A stretch of DNA of 64,000 bases from Nonlabens xiamenensis (GCF_003865345.1 NZ_RMVE01000003.1:434001-498000), one strand, 5' to 3'; numbered from the stretch's first letter, positions 24,364 through 35,527 are shown. Program-made: numbers and translations. Notes: a model not told the origin generated them from the sequence alone.

Positions 24364-24391
24364 TTGTCGGGGTGGCAGGATTCGAACCTGC
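24364..24391. repeat. Attachment-site repeat, tRNA-proximal copy
   Basis: Identical over 28 bases to 1924-1951. It contains the T-arm and acceptor 3' strand of tRNA-Pro, so integration left the tRNA complete. Confidence 0.93.
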
Positions 24392-24441
24392 GACCTCCTG
24401 CTCCCAAAGCAGGCGCGATGACCGGGCTACGCTACACCCCG
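24367..24441 (-). tRNA. tRNA-Pro (anticodon TGG)
   Basis: 75-nt cloverleaf: acceptor CGGGGTG/CACCCCG with discriminator A, anticodon arm CCTGC-TTTGGGA-GCAGG, and T-arm with GTTCGAATC. The CCA end is not encoded. Its 3' end is the integration site of the element. Confidence 0.96.
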
Positions 24442-24516
24442 ATTGAAAGTTATAAACTGTTCCAATCTTAAGGATTTGTCCCTTAAAGGAACCATCCTGA
24501 AATTTTCTGGCACTTG

Positions 24517-24600
24517 CGGAGAGACCGGGATTCGAACCCGGGCAACGTTTGCACGTTGACAGATTAGCAATCTGCTCCATTACCACTCTGGCACCTCTCC
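24517..24600 (-). tRNA. tRNA-Ser (anticodon GCT)
   Basis: 84 nt with acceptor GGAGAGG/TCTCTCC, discriminator G, the long variable arm of serine tRNAs (CAACGTGCAAACGTTG) and anticodon loop TTGCTAA. The CCA end is not encoded. It precedes tRNA-Pro on the minus strand, probably in one transcript. Confidence 0.96.
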
Positions 24601-24696
24601 TATTCCTAAAGAACGAGCTCCCATTTCTGAAAGCGGTTGCAAATGTAAAATAAGTTTACAGATCCCCAAACTATTCTGCCCACTTTTTCTAAAAAA

Positions 24697-26745
24697 TTAC
24701 TCTGGATATTCGATGCGCAAATGGTAAATACTGGCCAACTTCTTTTTAATCACCGACTTGATGCTTTCCAATTGCTTAAAAGTAATATTGGCATTCAAAA
24801 ATTGCCCGCTTTTGACCTGACCATCCATGATTTTATTCACTAACTCATCAATAGCGACAGAAGTTGGGTTCTTTAAACTTTTGGAAGCTGCTTCTACGCT
24901 ATCGGCTATCATTAAAATAGCTGTTTCCTGGCTGAACGGCCTCGGACCTGGATATCTGAATCGTTCCTCCTCTACGTCTGGATTGTTTTGTTTGGCCTTT
25001 TGGTAGAAGTAATACACGAGACTATCACCATGGTGTGTCCTTATAAAATCAATAATCCGGTCTGGCAAATTGTATTTTTTGGCAATTTCAATTCCTTTGA
25101 TGGTATGGTCGATAATGATCTGAGCGCTTTCTTCTGGATCTAGATCATCATGCGGATTGATTCCCGATCCTTGATTCTCAGTAAAATAAGTCGGATTGCT
25201 CATCTTGCCCACATCATGATATAAAGCCCCTACTCTCACCAGCATAGCATTGGCACCAATTTCATTGGCTACAGATTCGGCTATATTGGCGACATTTAAA
25301 GAATGATGGAATGTCCCAGGTGCTTTATTGGAAAGCTCCTTTAGTAGTCTTGAGTTGGTGTCGCTGAGTTCCAATAAGGAAACGTCACTTACAATACCAA
25401 AAGTCTTTTCCAGAATATAGATCAATGGCCAAACAAACAGCATAGCTAGTCCGCAGAGGGCAAAATAAGCTACACGTTCCCATTCCCATCCTGTTACACC
25501 GCCCTGATTGATCGAATAGAAAGCAAAATAAGATATAAAATACACCAAGCAGATCTGACCAACGGTGATGAATAGATTAGCTCTTTTGTAGATCTCATTA
25601 CCCGACAAGATGGTTACGATACCCGCCATCATTTGCAAGAAGAGATATTCATCGCTATTAGGGACAATAAAACTGAGTACAAAGATGGCTATCACATGGC
25701 AAAATAGTCCGAGTCGCGAATCAAAAAAGGCTTTGATGATCAAAGGCAGTATACATACAGGCACCACATAAATGTATTCCACATTCAAATTCACAGTGGC
25801 TACAGTAAGCACAACAAATACCGAAATATTAAAATAAATGAAAACCAGTTTTTTGAAATTCTCGAAAATCGGCGTTCTGTACCTCCAGATAAATAACATC
25901 AACATGGTATAGGCCATAGCTACCAATAATAAATAACCCATGAGCTTCCATGCATATTGTGAATCAGACCAGGTTTGGGATTGGTAGGTGTTATTCAGTG
26001 TGTTTAAGATCTGTAGCTTATCTCCTTCTACAATTTCGCCTTGAGCGATAATACGCGCATTGCGTCTGACCAGTCCTCTTGTAGGAAGTATTTTATTGAG
26101 TTCGTCGCGAATCGCTGCATCGGTAAGTTCCTCGTCATAGCTTACATTAGGCTCCAAAATCTCAACAAAGGATCTCTTGAGTCGTGCAGCGCTAATTCCA
26201 GGCAAATCCAATCCTTTAAATTTTTTGTTCAGCAATTCCCCCAGATCTTTGGGCAGGGTAATTTGTCCATAGGTCTGGTCGGTAATTTTGTCACCTGTTT
26301 GTAATAAAATCGGATGGTCGCTCTCCAACTCCATGGGTTGATTGAGATACCCATACCTGTAGATATCATCGATAAGCTCTCTTCCAGCATTCCTGAAGTT
26401 GCGTAATTGCCTGTTGCTAACTGAATCGTTTTGAAGATTTTTTGCAGACTCGTCCCATGCATTTTTTACCAATCCAGGAACATCCGTTTCGACCAAAAAA
26501 TACCTGGGAGCTGAAGCCTCTGCCTCTTGTCGTTCCTGTTTGAGTTCGCCCTCTGTTTTTTCAATGGGAAATGCAAATGGTGCGTATAAAGTTTCATACT
26601 CCCAAGGCTCCCCTTGCTTATAATCATATTTAAACCTGTCATTATTTGGGAAAATATAAACAGTGACCGCTGTGCAAACCACCAATAACAATATCTTGAA
26701 AAAGATATCTTGATGTTTGTAAATCCTACTTTTCTGCAGTTCCAT
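24697..26745 (-). CDS. 7TM-HD (PgpH-type) membrane phosphodiesterase
   Basis: 682 residues: one N-terminal membrane helix (about 16-34), a large extracytoplasmic domain (7TMR-HDED) to about residue 265, seven membrane helices between about 270 and 455, then a cytoplasmic HD domain. The HD signature is clear: H480 in GTFHHSLNVAN and H510-D511 in ALYHDVGKMSNP. The family includes PgpH, which degrades c-di-AMP; that substrate is inferred from the family. It is transcribed toward the tRNA genes. Confidence 0.9.
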   Translation of the reverse strand: MELQKSRIYKHQDIFFKILLLVVCTAVTVYIFPNNDRFKYDYKQGEPWEYETLYAPFAFPIEKTEGELKQERQEAEASAPRYFLVETDVPGLVKNAWDESAKNLQNDSVSNRQLRNFRNAGRELIDDIYRYGYLNQPMELESDHPILLQTGDKITDQTYGQITLPKDLGELLNKKFKGLDLPGISAARLKRSFVEILEPNVSYDEELTDAAIRDELNKILPTRGLVRRNARIIAQGEIVEGDKLQILNTLNNTYQSQTWSDSQYAWKLMGYLLLVAMAYTMLMLFIWRYRTPIFENFKKLVFIYFNISVFVVLTVATVNLNVEYIYVVPVCILPLIIKAFFDSRLGLFCHVIAIFVLSFIVPNSDEYLFLQMMAGIVTILSGNEIYKRANLFITVGQICLVYFISYFAFYSINQGGVTGWEWERVAYFALCGLAMLFVWPLIYILEKTFGIVSDVSLLELSDTNSRLLKELSNKAPGTFHHSLNVANIAESVANEIGANAMLVRVGALYHDVGKMSNPTYFTENQGSGINPHDDLDPEESAQIIIDHTIKGIEIAKKYNLPDRIIDFIRTHHGDSLVYYFYQKAKQNNPDVEEERFRYPGPRPFSQETAILMIADSVEAASKSLKNPTSVAIDELVNKIMDGQVKSGQFLNANITFKQLESIKSVIKKKLASIYHLRIEYPE

Positions 26746-26870
26746 AAGCTACAAATTAACAACTATAGTTTTGAATTACCATCCTGAGATAAAAAACCCT
26801 TGGTTTAAAGCCATTCAGGTTATGAATATTCCTGGCCAAATTCATTATTTTCGCAGGATAAAGTAAGATC

Positions 26871-28043
26871 ATGAAAAAAGTTGTTATAGTTTCTTATGCC
26901 CGAACCCCCATAGGTAGTTTTATGGGGCAATTATCCACCGTCCCTGCGACTCAGTTAGGCTCTATTGCCATCAAAGGCGCCTTGGATAAAATTTCTCTTG
27001 ACCCTAATGAAGTCCAGGAGGTTTTGATGGGGAACGTTGTACAAGCTGGAAATGGACAGGCACCTGCTCGCCAGGCCGCATTGGGTGCTGGCATTGGGGA
27101 TCAAGTACCGGCAACCACGATCAATAAAGTCTGCGCCAGTGGTATGAAAAGTATCATGATGGGAGCTCAGTCTATTGCCTTGGGAGATGTTGATGTAGTT
27201 GTAGCGGGAGGTATGGAGAATATGAGTATGATCCCGCATTATGTACATATGCGTACTGGAAAGAAATTCGGACCAGAAACATTGGTTGATGGAATGCAGA
27301 AAGATGGTTTGGTGGACGCTTACAACCAACAAGCCATGGGAGTTTGTGCTGATTTATGCGCAACAGATCACAATTTTACTCGTGAAGATCAAGATGCCTT
27401 TGCTATACAGTCCTACGAGCGATCAGCAAAAGCTTGGAAAGAAGGAAAATTCAAGAATGAGGTAGTTCCAGTGGCCGTCCCTCAGCGAAGAGGTGATGAT
27501 GTAATCGTTGATAGGGACGAGGAGTTTACCAACGTTAAATTGGAAAAAATCCCAGCCTTGAGACCTGCGTTTAGCAAAGATGGTACAGTGACCGCTGCAA
27601 ATGCATCCACCATCAATGATGGAGCAGCCGCATTGGTTTTAATGAGTGAAGAGAAAGCCAACGAACTAGGATTAAAGGTATTGGCCAGTATTAAATCTTA
27701 TGCTGATGCCGCACAGGAACCCAAATACTTTACTACAGCGCCTGCAAAAGCCTTACCGCTAGCTTTGGCCAAGGCAGGAGTAGATAAAGCTGATGTGGAT
27801 TTCTTTGAGTTTAATGAAGCTTTTTCAGTTGTTGGTCTGGCCAATATGAAATTGATGGGACTCGAGGATCACAATGTAAATGTTTATGGTGGTGCAGTCT
27901 CACTAGGTCATCCGTTAGGATGTAGCGGTGCCAGAATCGTAACCACGTTGCTAAGTGTCATGCAACAAGAGGGAGGGAAATTGGGAGCAGCAGCCATATG
28001 CAATGGTGGTGGTGGCGCAAGTGCAATAGTGTTAGAAGCCTAA
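26871..28043 (+). CDS. Acetyl-CoA C-acetyltransferase (thiolase)
   Basis: 390 residues, typical thiolase length. It condenses two acetyl-CoA or cleaves acetoacetyl-CoA in fatty-acid and branched-chain metabolism. Catalytic residues are present: acylation Cys88 in NKVCASGMKS, the His of FNEAFSVV motif region with GHPLGCSGARI, and the second Cys in CNGGGGASA. GGMENMS is also diagnostic. It begins ATGAAAAAAG and is followed ten bases later by the NlpC/P60 gene, with which it is probably co-transcribed. Confidence 0.95.
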   Translation: MKKVVIVSYARTPIGSFMGQLSTVPATQLGSIAIKGALDKISLDPNEVQEVLMGNVVQAGNGQAPARQAALGAGIGDQVPATTINKVCASGMKSIMMGAQSIALGDVDVVVAGGMENMSMIPHYVHMRTGKKFGPETLVDGMQKDGLVDAYNQQAMGVCADLCATDHNFTREDQDAFAIQSYERSAKAWKEGKFKNEVVPVAVPQRRGDDVIVDRDEEFTNVKLEKIPALRPAFSKDGTVTAANASTINDGAAALVLMSEEKANELGLKVLASIKSYADAAQEPKYFTTAPAKALPLALAKAGVDKADVDFFEFNEAFSVVGLANMKLMGLEDHNVNVYGGAVSLGHPLGCSGARIVTTLLSVMQQEGGKLGAAAICNGGGGASAIVLEA

Positions 28044-28052
28044 CCCCTATCC

Positions 28053-28805
28053 ATGCGATACGGTATTTGTCCCATATCCATTGCACCTTTAAGAAAGGAA
28101 GCAGCTGATACCAGTGAGATGGTTTCACAGGTATTGTATGGTGAACTATTTAAGATCATTGAACCTCGTAAAAAGTGGTCTAAAATCAGATTAGCTCATG
28201 ATAAATATGAAGGATGGTTAGACAACAAACAGTTGTTAGAGATAGATGCAGAAGATTACCATAACTTGTTGAAATCGCCCATTGTTTATGCGACTGATCT
28301 ATTAGCTCATATCACACACGCTGATCAAACCTTGAGTACGGTGACCATGGGTGCCTATGTAAGTTCAGCCCCTTTTTTACAAGATAATAGCATGATCACT
28401 GGGACAACGAGTGAAGGACAATCAAAATCAAAACTCATTGAAAATGCATTGTTGTTGCTAAACGCACCTTATCTCTGGGGAGGACGATCACCTTTAGGTA
28501 TTGATTGCAGTGGCTTTACACAATTGGTGTACAGATTAAACGGAATTCATTTGTTGAGAGACGCCAGCCAACAGGCTACCCAAGGAGAAGTATTGAGTTT
28601 TATAGAAGAGTCCGAACCTGGGGATTTAGCCTTTTTTGACAATAATGAAGGTCAAATCACGCATGTGGGTTTGATTATGAGCGATAATTATATCATTCAT
28701 GCGCACGGGAAGGTTCGTATAGATAGGTTGGATCAAAGTGGGATTTTTAACGTAGAAAAACACACACATACCCACAAGCTAAGAGTGATTAAAAAAATCA
28801 TCTAA
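28053..28805 (+). CDS. NlpC/P60 family cell-wall peptidase with SH3-like domain
   Basis: 250 residues. The N-terminal part (about 1-70, ending GWLDNKQLLEI) is a bacterial SH3 domain that binds wall peptides. The C-terminal NlpC/P60 domain has C152 in GIDCSGFTQL, H204 in ITHVGLIMS and a third polar residue in IIHAHGK. It cleaves gamma-D-Glu-diaminopimelate bonds in peptidoglycan peptides. No signal peptide is visible, which is common for Bacteroidota homologues of this type thought to act on recycled wall fragments. A bidirectional terminator follows. Confidence 0.92.
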   Translation: MRYGICPISIAPLRKEAADTSEMVSQVLYGELFKIIEPRKKWSKIRLAHDKYEGWLDNKQLLEIDAEDYHNLLKSPIVYATDLLAHITHADQTLSTVTMGAYVSSAPFLQDNSMITGTTSEGQSKSKLIENALLLLNAPYLWGGRSPLGIDCSGFTQLVYRLNGIHLLRDASQQATQGEVLSFIEESEPGDLAFFDNNEGQITHVGLIMSDNYIIHAHGKVRIDRLDQSGIFNVEKHTHTHKLRVIKKII

Positions 28806-28863
28806 GGAGCTTCCAGAATTGTTACTCCAAAACCATCGCTAGTACATAAATGGTTTTAAAAAG

Positions 28864-28900
28864 AAAAACTCCCAGCGCTCAATTCGCTCTGGGAGTTTTT
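28864..28900. terminator. Bidirectional terminator between the NlpC/P60 and TPR genes
   Basis: AAAAACTCCCAG and CTGGGAGTTTTT form a perfect 12-bp stem with T-runs on both strands, between convergent genes. Confidence 0.92.
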
Positions 28901-28927
28901 AGTAAAATTCAACTACTTTGTAATCAA

Positions 28928-30112
28928 TTATAACTTCGCTTTCATTTCAGCAATTTTGTCTTCCATTTCAAAAACACCATAAAGGCTGATCAAGGTTTGG
29001 ATAATACCTTTTTCCTCAGGCTTCATTAAATGTGCTTTTTCTAAATGTTTAATGGCTTCTTTGTAAAGCTCTTGCTGCTCTTCATAGGTTGTTGAATCCA
29101 AATTCCCTTTTTCTAGATAGGCATTGGAAACATTGACCAAAGCAGGATAGTTGTCAGATTCTAAAGCCAAGCTTTCGGAGTAATAATTGATGGCTTGATC
29201 ATAATCTTTTTTCTTTAAAGCTGCCAAAGCTAGATTATCGTAAACTGAAGGATCCTTCACGGTTTTTGATAATTCTTCACTGGCTTTTTTATATTCATCC
29301 ATCATTTCTAAGGTGAGGTAGATATCTGCTTTAGCCAATTGTAGCGACTGATCCGAGGGATATTCTTGAACAGCTGTTTCAAAAACTTCCTTAGCCTTAT
29401 CCATCTGCTGATCATTCTTATATAACCAGACCGTCTTCAAAACTATATCTCCTAAATTAGAAGGCGTTTTCTCTTCAGCTGGGCTGTTGTGAGAGCCCGT
29501 TTTCACGCTTATATCACGAACTTTCTTTGAACTAAACTGATCAACTTCGCCTTTGCTGTTGACGGCAGTGTAAATGGTGTTTACACCAGTATAGTTTTTA
29601 TCAAGCAAGGTCTGATACTTATTCAGAGCATTGTCAAACTTCTCGGCGCCATAGGCAATATTAGCAGCATTATATAACATCTGCAGATTATCCGGATTTT
29701 TCTCATACATTTCCTCCACAAGAATCAATGCAGTTTCTCGATCTTGAGCTGCCAGTGCTTCATTGGCTAACTCAAATTTTCTTGCATTGATGGCAGTATC
29801 TACGTACGATAAATACTCTTTATTCTCATAGCCTTTGTCAATTGCTATCTTCATGGATTCTTCAGCAGTTCTTAAGTCCTCAAGACTGGCTTTGTTTTTA
29901 CCAGTCAGATCAATAAGTGTAGCTGCTTTGTAGAAATTATAATCAGCCAGATAGTCTTCTTCAACACTTGCTGGATCAATTTCCTTAAAAATACTTTGAG
30001 CCTGGGAATAATCTTGTTTTTGAATGGCCCTTTCTATTTTCCTCATTTCCTTTTTCTGAGCAAATGCTAATCCAGCAAAGGCCAAAAAAAGCAAGGTCAT
30101 TTTAATCTTCAT
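28928..30112 (-). CDS. Periplasmic TPR-repeat protein
   Basis: 394 residues. A signal peptide (MKIKMTLLFLAFAGLAFAQ) is followed by helical tetratricopeptide repeats over most of the length, for example IERAIQKQDYSQAQSIFKEI, KKDYDQAINYYSESLALE and EAIKHLEKAHLMKPEEK. It is likely a periplasmic scaffold; the partner is unknown. It follows gyrA by 12 bases on the same strand, so it is probably transcribed with gyrA, an arrangement I have seen in Flavobacteria genomes. Confidence 0.88.
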   Translation of the reverse strand: MKIKMTLLFLAFAGLAFAQKKEMRKIERAIQKQDYSQAQSIFKEIDPASVEEDYLADYNFYKAATLIDLTGKNKASLEDLRTAEESMKIAIDKGYENKEYLSYVDTAINARKFELANEALAAQDRETALILVEEMYEKNPDNLQMLYNAANIAYGAEKFDNALNKYQTLLDKNYTGVNTIYTAVNSKGEVDQFSSKKVRDISVKTGSHNSPAEEKTPSNLGDIVLKTVWLYKNDQQMDKAKEVFETAVQEYPSDQSLQLAKADIYLTLEMMDEYKKASEELSKTVKDPSVYDNLALAALKKKDYDQAINYYSESLALESDNYPALVNVSNAYLEKGNLDSTTYEEQQELYKEAIKHLEKAHLMKPEEKGIIQTLISLYGVFEMEDKIAEMKAKL

Positions 30113-30124
30113 AATGTATGTTTT

Positions 30125-32647
30125 TTATTCTTCACTATCATCTACAACAGTTGTGCCAGCATCAAGATTTTGAGCAATCGCTCCCTCATCAGACATTTCG
30201 TCCTCATCGTCTTCCTTGACCACCTTAGCCACTGCAGCAATCGAATCGTTTCCTTTTAGGTTGATCAATCTAACACCTTGAGTCGCACGACCCATTACTC
30301 TGAGGTCGGATACATTAATACGTATAGCGACACCAGATTTATTGATGATCATTAAACCATCTTCATCACTTACATTTTTAAGTGCGACCAGCCCACCTGT
30401 TTTTTCGGTAACAGAAATCGTTTTGACCCCTTTACCTCCACGGTTGGTCTCTCTATAATCATCCAGTGCAGATCGTTTTCCGTAACCCTTTTCTGACACC
30501 ACCAAAATATTGGAATCCATATCATTGACAGCCACCATTCCGATTACCTCATCATTCTCACTCGCCAATCTGATTCCTCTCACTCCACTTGCGTTTCTTC
30601 CCATAGGTCGGGTCTTGGACTCATCAAAGCGTATGGCTTTTCCACTCTTAAGACCCAGCATTACGTGGCTATCTCCAGTTGTAAGTTTGGCTTCAAGCAA
30701 GGTATCACCATCGCGAACTGTTATCGCATTAATACCGTTGGATCTAGGTCGGGAATACTGCTCCAGGGAGGTCTTTTTCACCACCCCTTTCTTTGTACAC
30801 ATGATGACATAATGACTGTTAATGTACTCCTCATCTTTGATGTCTTGGGTACAAATTACCGCCTTCACATTATCATCTTGTTCAATATTGATCAAGTTTT
30901 GTATAGCACGCCCCTTTGACGTTCTACTTCCTTCAGGTATTTCATACACCCTCATCCAGAAACATTTACCTTTTTCGGTAAAGAACAGCATGTACTGGTG
31001 ATTGGTACCGACGAATAAATCTTCTAGAAAATCTGCGTCTCTGGTTGTACTTGCTTTTTGTCCGACTCCGCCCCTATTCTGAGTTTTATACTCTGACAGA
31101 CTTGTTCTTTTGATATAACCAGCATGAGAGATGGTGATCACGACTTGCTCGTCAGGAATCATGTCCTCAATACTTAAATCTCCACCTGCATATTCAATTT
31201 TAGAACGACGATCGTCACCAAACTTCTCCTTTACTTCGGCAAGTTCTTCCTTAATGATATCCATACGACGCTCCTTCTTGGCCAGGATATCTTTAAGATC
31301 TGCGATAGTCGCAACCAATTCTTCGTATTCACTGCGCAGTTTGTCCTGTTCCAGACCGGTAAGTTGTCTCAATCGCATTTCTACGATAGCGCGGGCTTGG
31401 ATTTCGGTCAACTCAAAGCGCTCTATGAGTTTCTCACGTGCTTCTTCTCCATTTTGGCTCGCACGTATCAAGGCAATTACCTCATCGATATTATCACTAG
31501 CGATGATCAATCCCTCAAGGATATGGGCTCGTTCTTCAGCCTTACGCAGCTCGTATTGGGTTCTTCTAGTAACTACATCATGTCTGTGTTCCACAAAGTA
31601 GTGGATCATCTCCTTAACATTCAGCAATTGTGGTCTACCGTCAACTAGAGCAATGTTATTGACACTAAAACTGGATTGTAAAGCGGTGTGCTTATACAAT
31701 TTGTTCATCACGATATTAGGGATGGCGTCGCGTTTCAAGACATATACGATACGCATTCCTTTTCGGTCAGATTCATCCCGTATGGAAGAAATACCTTCCA
31801 GTTTCTTGTCGTTGATCAGGTCGGCCGTCTTTTTGATCATATCGGCCTTATTAACTTGGTAAGGCAATTCATCTACGATGATACATTCTCGACCCTTGAC
31901 TTCCTCAATTCTAGCCCGTCCTCTTATTTTTATACGACCGCGACCAGTATGCATGGCATCCTTAACACCGTCATAACCATAGATGATCCCCCCAGTCGGG
32001 AAATCTGGTGCTTTGATATGCGTAATAAGTTCGTCAACCTCAATATCATTGTTTTCAATATAGGCGATGGTGCCATCAACCACTTCAGAAAGATTGTGAG
32101 GAGGCATATTAGTGGCCATACCTACAGCAATACCACTGGCTCCATTGACCAACAGATTGGGAATCTTGGTTGGTAAAACGGTGGGTTCTGAAAGTGTATC
32201 GTCAAAGTTAAGTTGGGTATCGACGGTTTCCTTATCAATGTCGGCAAGTAATTCCTCAGAAATTTTGCGCATTCTAGCCTCGGTGTAACGCATCGCTGCT
32301 GGTGGATCACCATCTACACTACCAAAGTTTCCTTGTCCATCGACCAACATATAACGCAGCGACCATTCCTGTGCCATACGCACCATCGTATCATAGACCG
32401 AAGTATCACCATGTGGGTGGTATTTTCCCAATACCTCACCTACAATTCTCGCACTTTTCTTATACCCTCTATTGGACAATACACCCAACTCATACATTCC
32501 GTAAAGCACGCGGCGGTGCACAGGTTTAAGTCCATCCCGCACATCTGGCAGCGCGCGTGACACTATGACTGACATCGAGTAATCGATGTATGCTGACTTC
32601 ATTTCATCCTCGATATTGATCGGGATTAACTTTTCTCCATCTGCCAT
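30125..32647 (-). CDS. gyrA: DNA gyrase subunit A
   Basis: 840 residues. The gyrase A breakage-reunion domain starts [15 protein letters not shown]; the catalytic tyrosine is Y121 in [10 protein letters not shown]. The quinolone-determining region reads [15 protein letters not shown]: Thr82 stands where E. coli has Ser83, and Asp86 is the counterpart of Asp87. Blades of the C-terminal beta-pinwheel follow, with a variant GyrA box QNRGGVG (E. coli QRRGGKG), and an acidic tail. It introduces negative supercoils with GyrB. The TPR gene follows 12 bases downstream. Confidence 0.97.
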   Translation of the reverse strand: MADGEKLIPINIEDEMKSAYIDYSMSVIVSRALPDVRDGLKPVHRRVLYGMYELGVLSNRGYKKSARIVGEVLGKYHPHGDTSVYDTMVRMAQEWSLRYMLVDGQGNFGSVDGDPPAAMRYTEARMRKISEELLADIDKETVDTQLNFDDTLSEPTVLPTKIPNLLVNGASGIAVGMATNMPPHNLSEVVDGTIAYIENNDIEVDELITHIKAPDFPTGGIIYGYDGVKDAMHTGRGRIKIRGRARIEEVKGRECIIVDELPYQVNKADMIKKTADLINDKKLEGISSIRDESDRKGMRIVYVLKRDAIPNIVMNKLYKHTALQSSFSVNNIALVDGRPQLLNVKEMIHYFVEHRHDVVTRRTQYELRKAEERAHILEGLIIASDNIDEVIALIRASQNGEEAREKLIERFELTEIQARAIVEMRLRQLTGLEQDKLRSEYEELVATIADLKDILAKKERRMDIIKEELAEVKEKFGDDRRSKIEYAGGDLSIEDMIPDEQVVITISHAGYIKRTSLSEYKTQNRGGVGQKASTTRDADFLEDLFVGTNHQYMLFFTEKGKCFWMRVYEIPEGSRTSKGRAIQNLINIEQDDNVKAVICTQDIKDEEYINSHYVIMCTKKGVVKKTSLEQYSRPRSNGINAITVRDGDTLLEAKLTTGDSHVMLGLKSGKAIRFDESKTRPMGRNASGVRGIRLASENDEVIGMVAVNDMDSNILVVSEKGYGKRSALDDYRETNRGGKGVKTISVTEKTGGLVALKNVSDEDGLMIINKSGVAIRINVSDLRVMGRATQGVRLINLKGNDSIAAVAKVVKEDDEDEMSDEGAIAQNLDAGTTVVDDSEE

Positions 32648-32817
32648 GTAATCAGTTTATTTATTGATGTTATTTTAACAAGGAGCAATTTAAGGAAAAA
32701 CCGAGTATTAATAAGGCGTTGCACTATCTCCAGCGCTATTTTTATCAACACATTTGACTTATTTCTGTGGATAAGTTTATGTCTGCTTAAAGATACCCCT
32801 ATACCCTACAACTATTG

Positions 32818-32833
32818 CGCTTTCGCGAAAGCG
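32818..32833. repeat. Palindrome CGCTTTCGCGAAAGCG upstream of clpC
   Basis: Perfect 16-bp palindrome, 80 bases before the clpC ATG. One of five copies in the core DNA of this window (see also 38153, 48132, 52033, 61712). Confidence 0.9.
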
Positions 32834-32913
32834 AACAAACTATTAACCCTATTTTACAAAGCGGAATGCTTTTTGAAACAATAAATTCAATACATTTAGA
32901 CGAAAGAAGCAAT

Positions 32914-35475
32914 ATGGACGATAATTTTTCACCCCGGGTAAAAGATGTGATCGCCTACAGTAAAGAAGAAGCGCTGAGGCTAGGTCACGATTTCATAGGA
33001 ACAGAGCACCTTATGTTAGGACTCTTGAGAGATGGAGATGGAAAGGCTATCGATATCTTAAATAGCCTATCGGTAGATTTGGAAAACCTGAGACGCAAGG
33101 TAGAAATCCTGAGTCCCGCCAATCCCAATACCCAAAGCTCAATTAACGAAAAGAAAAATCTGCACCTGACCAGACAGGCAGAGCGCGCATTAAAGACTAC
33201 GTTTTTGGAGGCTAAACTCTTTCAGAGCACCTCCATCAATACAGCACATTTGTTGTTGTGTATACTGCGCAATGAGAATGATCCGACGACTAAGCTATTG
33301 AACAAACTCAAAGTAGACTATGACAACGTTAAAGACGAATTTAAAATGTTGTTGTCTCAAGAGGATGGTTATGTAGAAGACGTGTCGGCCCAATCCTTTA
33401 GTGAAGATGATTCAGATGATATGAAAGATGATAATAAGGAGAATTTGTTTGCCCCATCGGGAGGTGACAAAAAAGGCAATAAAAAATCCAAGACTCCTGT
33501 GTTGGATAATTTTGGGCGGGATTTGACCCAGCTTGCAGAAGATGATAAGTTGGATCCAGTAGTAGGTCGTGAAGATGAAATTCAACGCGTCTCCCAGATC
33601 CTGAGTCGTCGTAAAAAGAATAATCCGCTGTTGATTGGAGAACCCGGAGTTGGTAAAAGTGCCATTGCCGAAGGTCTAGCCTTGCGTATTATTCAAAGGA
33701 AGGTGTCCAGAATACTCTATGACAAACGAGTCATCACTTTAGATCTGGCCAGCCTTGTAGCTGGTACTAAATATCGTGGTCAGTTTGAGGAGCGCATGAA
33801 AGCGGTGATGAACGAATTGGAAAAAAATGATGACATCATTCTCTTCATCGATGAGATTCATACCATTGTGGGTGCTGGAGGAGCCGCTGGCTCTTTAGAC
33901 GCATCAAATATGTTTAAGCCTGCCCTAGCCAGAGGAGAAATCCAATGCATCGGCGCTACTACCTTAGACGAATACCGCGGTAGCATTGAAAAAGATGGTG
34001 CGCTTGAACGACGTTTCCAAAAGGTAATGGTGGAACCTACCACCATAGAGGAGACCATCACCATTCTCAATAATATCAAAGGTAAATACGAGGATCACCA
34101 CAATGTGGAATACACGCCGCAAGCGATCGAGGCTTGTGTCAAATTGACCAATAGGTACATGACAGATCGATTCCTTCCAGACAAGGCTATTGATGCCTTA
34201 GATGAGGCAGGATCACGTATCCATATTACCAACATAGAAGTTCCTGAACAAATCACTGAAATCGAAAAGCAGTTAGAAGCAGTAAAGGAAGAGAAAAACA
34301 ATGTGGTCAAAAAGCAGAAATACGAGCAAGCAGCCAAGTTGAGAGATGATGAGAAAAAGCTAGAGCAACAACTCGAAGAAGCTCAAAAGGCTTGGGATGA
34401 GGCATCCAAACTGCACAAAGACACAGTGACTGAAGAGAACGTGGCAGAGGTAGTGAGTATGATGACTGGTATACCGGTGAATCGAATTGCCACCAAAGAG
34501 ATGAAGAAATTGAGTAACCTCAATGAGAGCATCACTGACTTAGTAATTGGTCAGAATACTGCGGTAAAGCAAGTGGTCAAAGCGATTCAGCGCAATCGTG
34601 CTGGCTTAAAGGATCCCAACAAACCTATTGGTTCATTTATATTCCTCGGACAAACTGGTGTGGGTAAAACCCAATTGGCCAAAGTTCTGGCTAAAGAACT
34701 GTTTGACTCTGAAAACTCTCTGATCCGTATTGACATGAGTGAGTACATGGAGAAATTTGCCATCAGTAGATTGATCGGTGCACCACCAGGATATGTAGGC
34801 TATGAGGAAGGTGGACAGCTGACGGAAAAAGTGAGAAGAAAACCCTATGCGGTTATACTATTGGATGAGATCGAAAAAGCGCATCCCGATGTATTTAATA
34901 TGCTATTGCAGGTACTCGATGATGGTTTCTTAACCGATAGCCTGGGCCGAAAAATTGATTTTAGAAATACAATCATTATAATGACGTCCAATGTGGGGGC
35001 AAGAAAACTCAAGGACTTTGGTGCTGGAGTTGGTTTTGGTACCAGTGCCCGTAAAATGGCAGAAGGTGAAAATGCTCGCGGAGTCATACAGGCAGCCTTA
35101 AAGAAAACTTTTGCTCCCGAATTCTTGAACAGAATCGATGATGTAATTGTGTTTAATGCGCTAGAAAAAGAGGATATTCATAAAATCATCGATATCGAAC
35201 TTAAAAAGTTGTTCGATCGAATTGAAGATATAGGCTACAACCTCAGCCTCAGCGATGCTGCCAAGGACTATATCGTGGAGAAAGGATTTGATAAAGAGTA
35301 CGGAGCCAGACCTTTAAAAAGGGCGATCCAGAAATATATCGAAGACAATCTAGCTGAAGAAATAGTCAATAGTCAGCTACATGAAGGTGATTCTATCTTT
35401 ATGGATCATGACAAAGAAAATGATAAGCTGGTGGTAACCATTGTGAAGCCAGAAGAAGAATCTACTGAAAAGTAG
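32914..35475 (+). CDS. clpC: ATP-dependent Clp protease ATP-binding subunit ClpC
   Basis: 853 residues from the ATG at 32914 ([20 protein letters not shown]); the frame extends to 32815 but through the palindrome and without homologous sequence. It has the N-domain repeat (residues 1-150), AAA module 1 with GEPGVGKS and [14 protein letters not shown], a UVR-like motif ([19 protein letters not shown]) in the middle domain, and AAA module 2 with [16 protein letters not shown] after the second module is a candidate ClpP-docking loop. It unfolds proteins for ClpP. It has its own terminator and stands alone, divergent from gyrA. Confidence 0.96.
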   Translation: MDDNFSPRVKDVIAYSKEEALRLGHDFIGTEHLMLGLLRDGDGKAIDILNSLSVDLENLRRKVEILSPANPNTQSSINEKKNLHLTRQAERALKTTFLEAKLFQSTSINTAHLLLCILRNENDPTTKLLNKLKVDYDNVKDEFKMLLSQEDGYVEDVSAQSFSEDDSDDMKDDNKENLFAPSGGDKKGNKKSKTPVLDNFGRDLTQLAEDDKLDPVVGREDEIQRVSQILSRRKKNNPLLIGEPGVGKSAIAEGLALRIIQRKVSRILYDKRVITLDLASLVAGTKYRGQFEERMKAVMNELEKNDDIILFIDEIHTIVGAGGAAGSLDASNMFKPALARGEIQCIGATTLDEYRGSIEKDGALERRFQKVMVEPTTIEETITILNNIKGKYEDHHNVEYTPQAIEACVKLTNRYMTDRFLPDKAIDALDEAGSRIHITNIEVPEQITEIEKQLEAVKEEKNNVVKKQKYEQAAKLRDDEKKLEQQLEEAQKAWDEASKLHKDTVTEENVAEVVSMMTGIPVNRIATKEMKKLSNLNESITDLVIGQNTAVKQVVKAIQRNRAGLKDPNKPIGSFIFLGQTGVGKTQLAKVLAKELFDSENSLIRIDMSEYMEKFAISRLIGAPPGYVGYEEGGQLTEKVRRKPYAVILLDEIEKAHPDVFNMLLQVLDDGFLTDSLGRKIDFRNTIIIMTSNVGARKLKDFGAGVGFGTSARKMAEGENARGVIQAALKKTFAPEFLNRIDDVIVFNALEKEDIHKIIDIELKKLFDRIEDIGYNLSLSDAAKDYIVEKGFDKEYGARPLKRAIQKYIEDNLAEEIVNSQLHEGDSIFMDHDKENDKLVVTIVKPEEESTEK

Positions 35476-35496
35476 AAATTCGAACTTGAATTCTAG

Positions 35497-35527
35497 AAAG
35501 CCCTGATCACAGATCAGGGCTTTTTTT
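35497..35527 (+). terminator. Terminator of clpC
   Basis: AAAGCCCTGATC and GATCAGGGCTTT form a 12-bp stem with a three-base loop and T8 tail. Confidence 0.93.

Larger units (their letters stand above)
1924..24391. mobile_element. Integrative element in tRNA-Pro carrying two defence-like operons (about 22.4 kb)
   Basis: Bounded by the 28-bp direct repeats at 1924-1951 and 24364-24391, with a tyrosine recombinase (22954-24174) beside the intact tRNA. The interior is visibly richer in A and T than both flanks. It holds mobile-element genes (recombinase, Sak4-like ATPase, DUF3871, RadC-like, polymerase-like protein, two XRE regulators, small hypotheticals) and two defence-like clusters. I see no relaxase, coupling protein or conjugation pilus genes, and no phage structural genes. 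It is therefore a non-self-transmissible island or satellite-like element rather than a complete ICE or prophage. Confidence 0.9.

Noticed and set aside
1924-24391. Prophage or complete conjugative element
   Set aside because: No capsid, tail, portal, relaxase, coupling or secretion genes are seen.
24320-24586. 88-codon minus-strand frame over the two tRNAs
   Set aside because: It is a chance frame through tRNA-Pro and tRNA-Ser.
31131-32560. Plus-strand frames inside gyrA
   Set aside because: They are antisense shadows of the gyrA coding sequence.
30125-32647. Thr82 in GyrA as a quinolone-resistance mutation
   Set aside because: The residue may simply be the native one in this group; without a susceptible reference no claim can be made.
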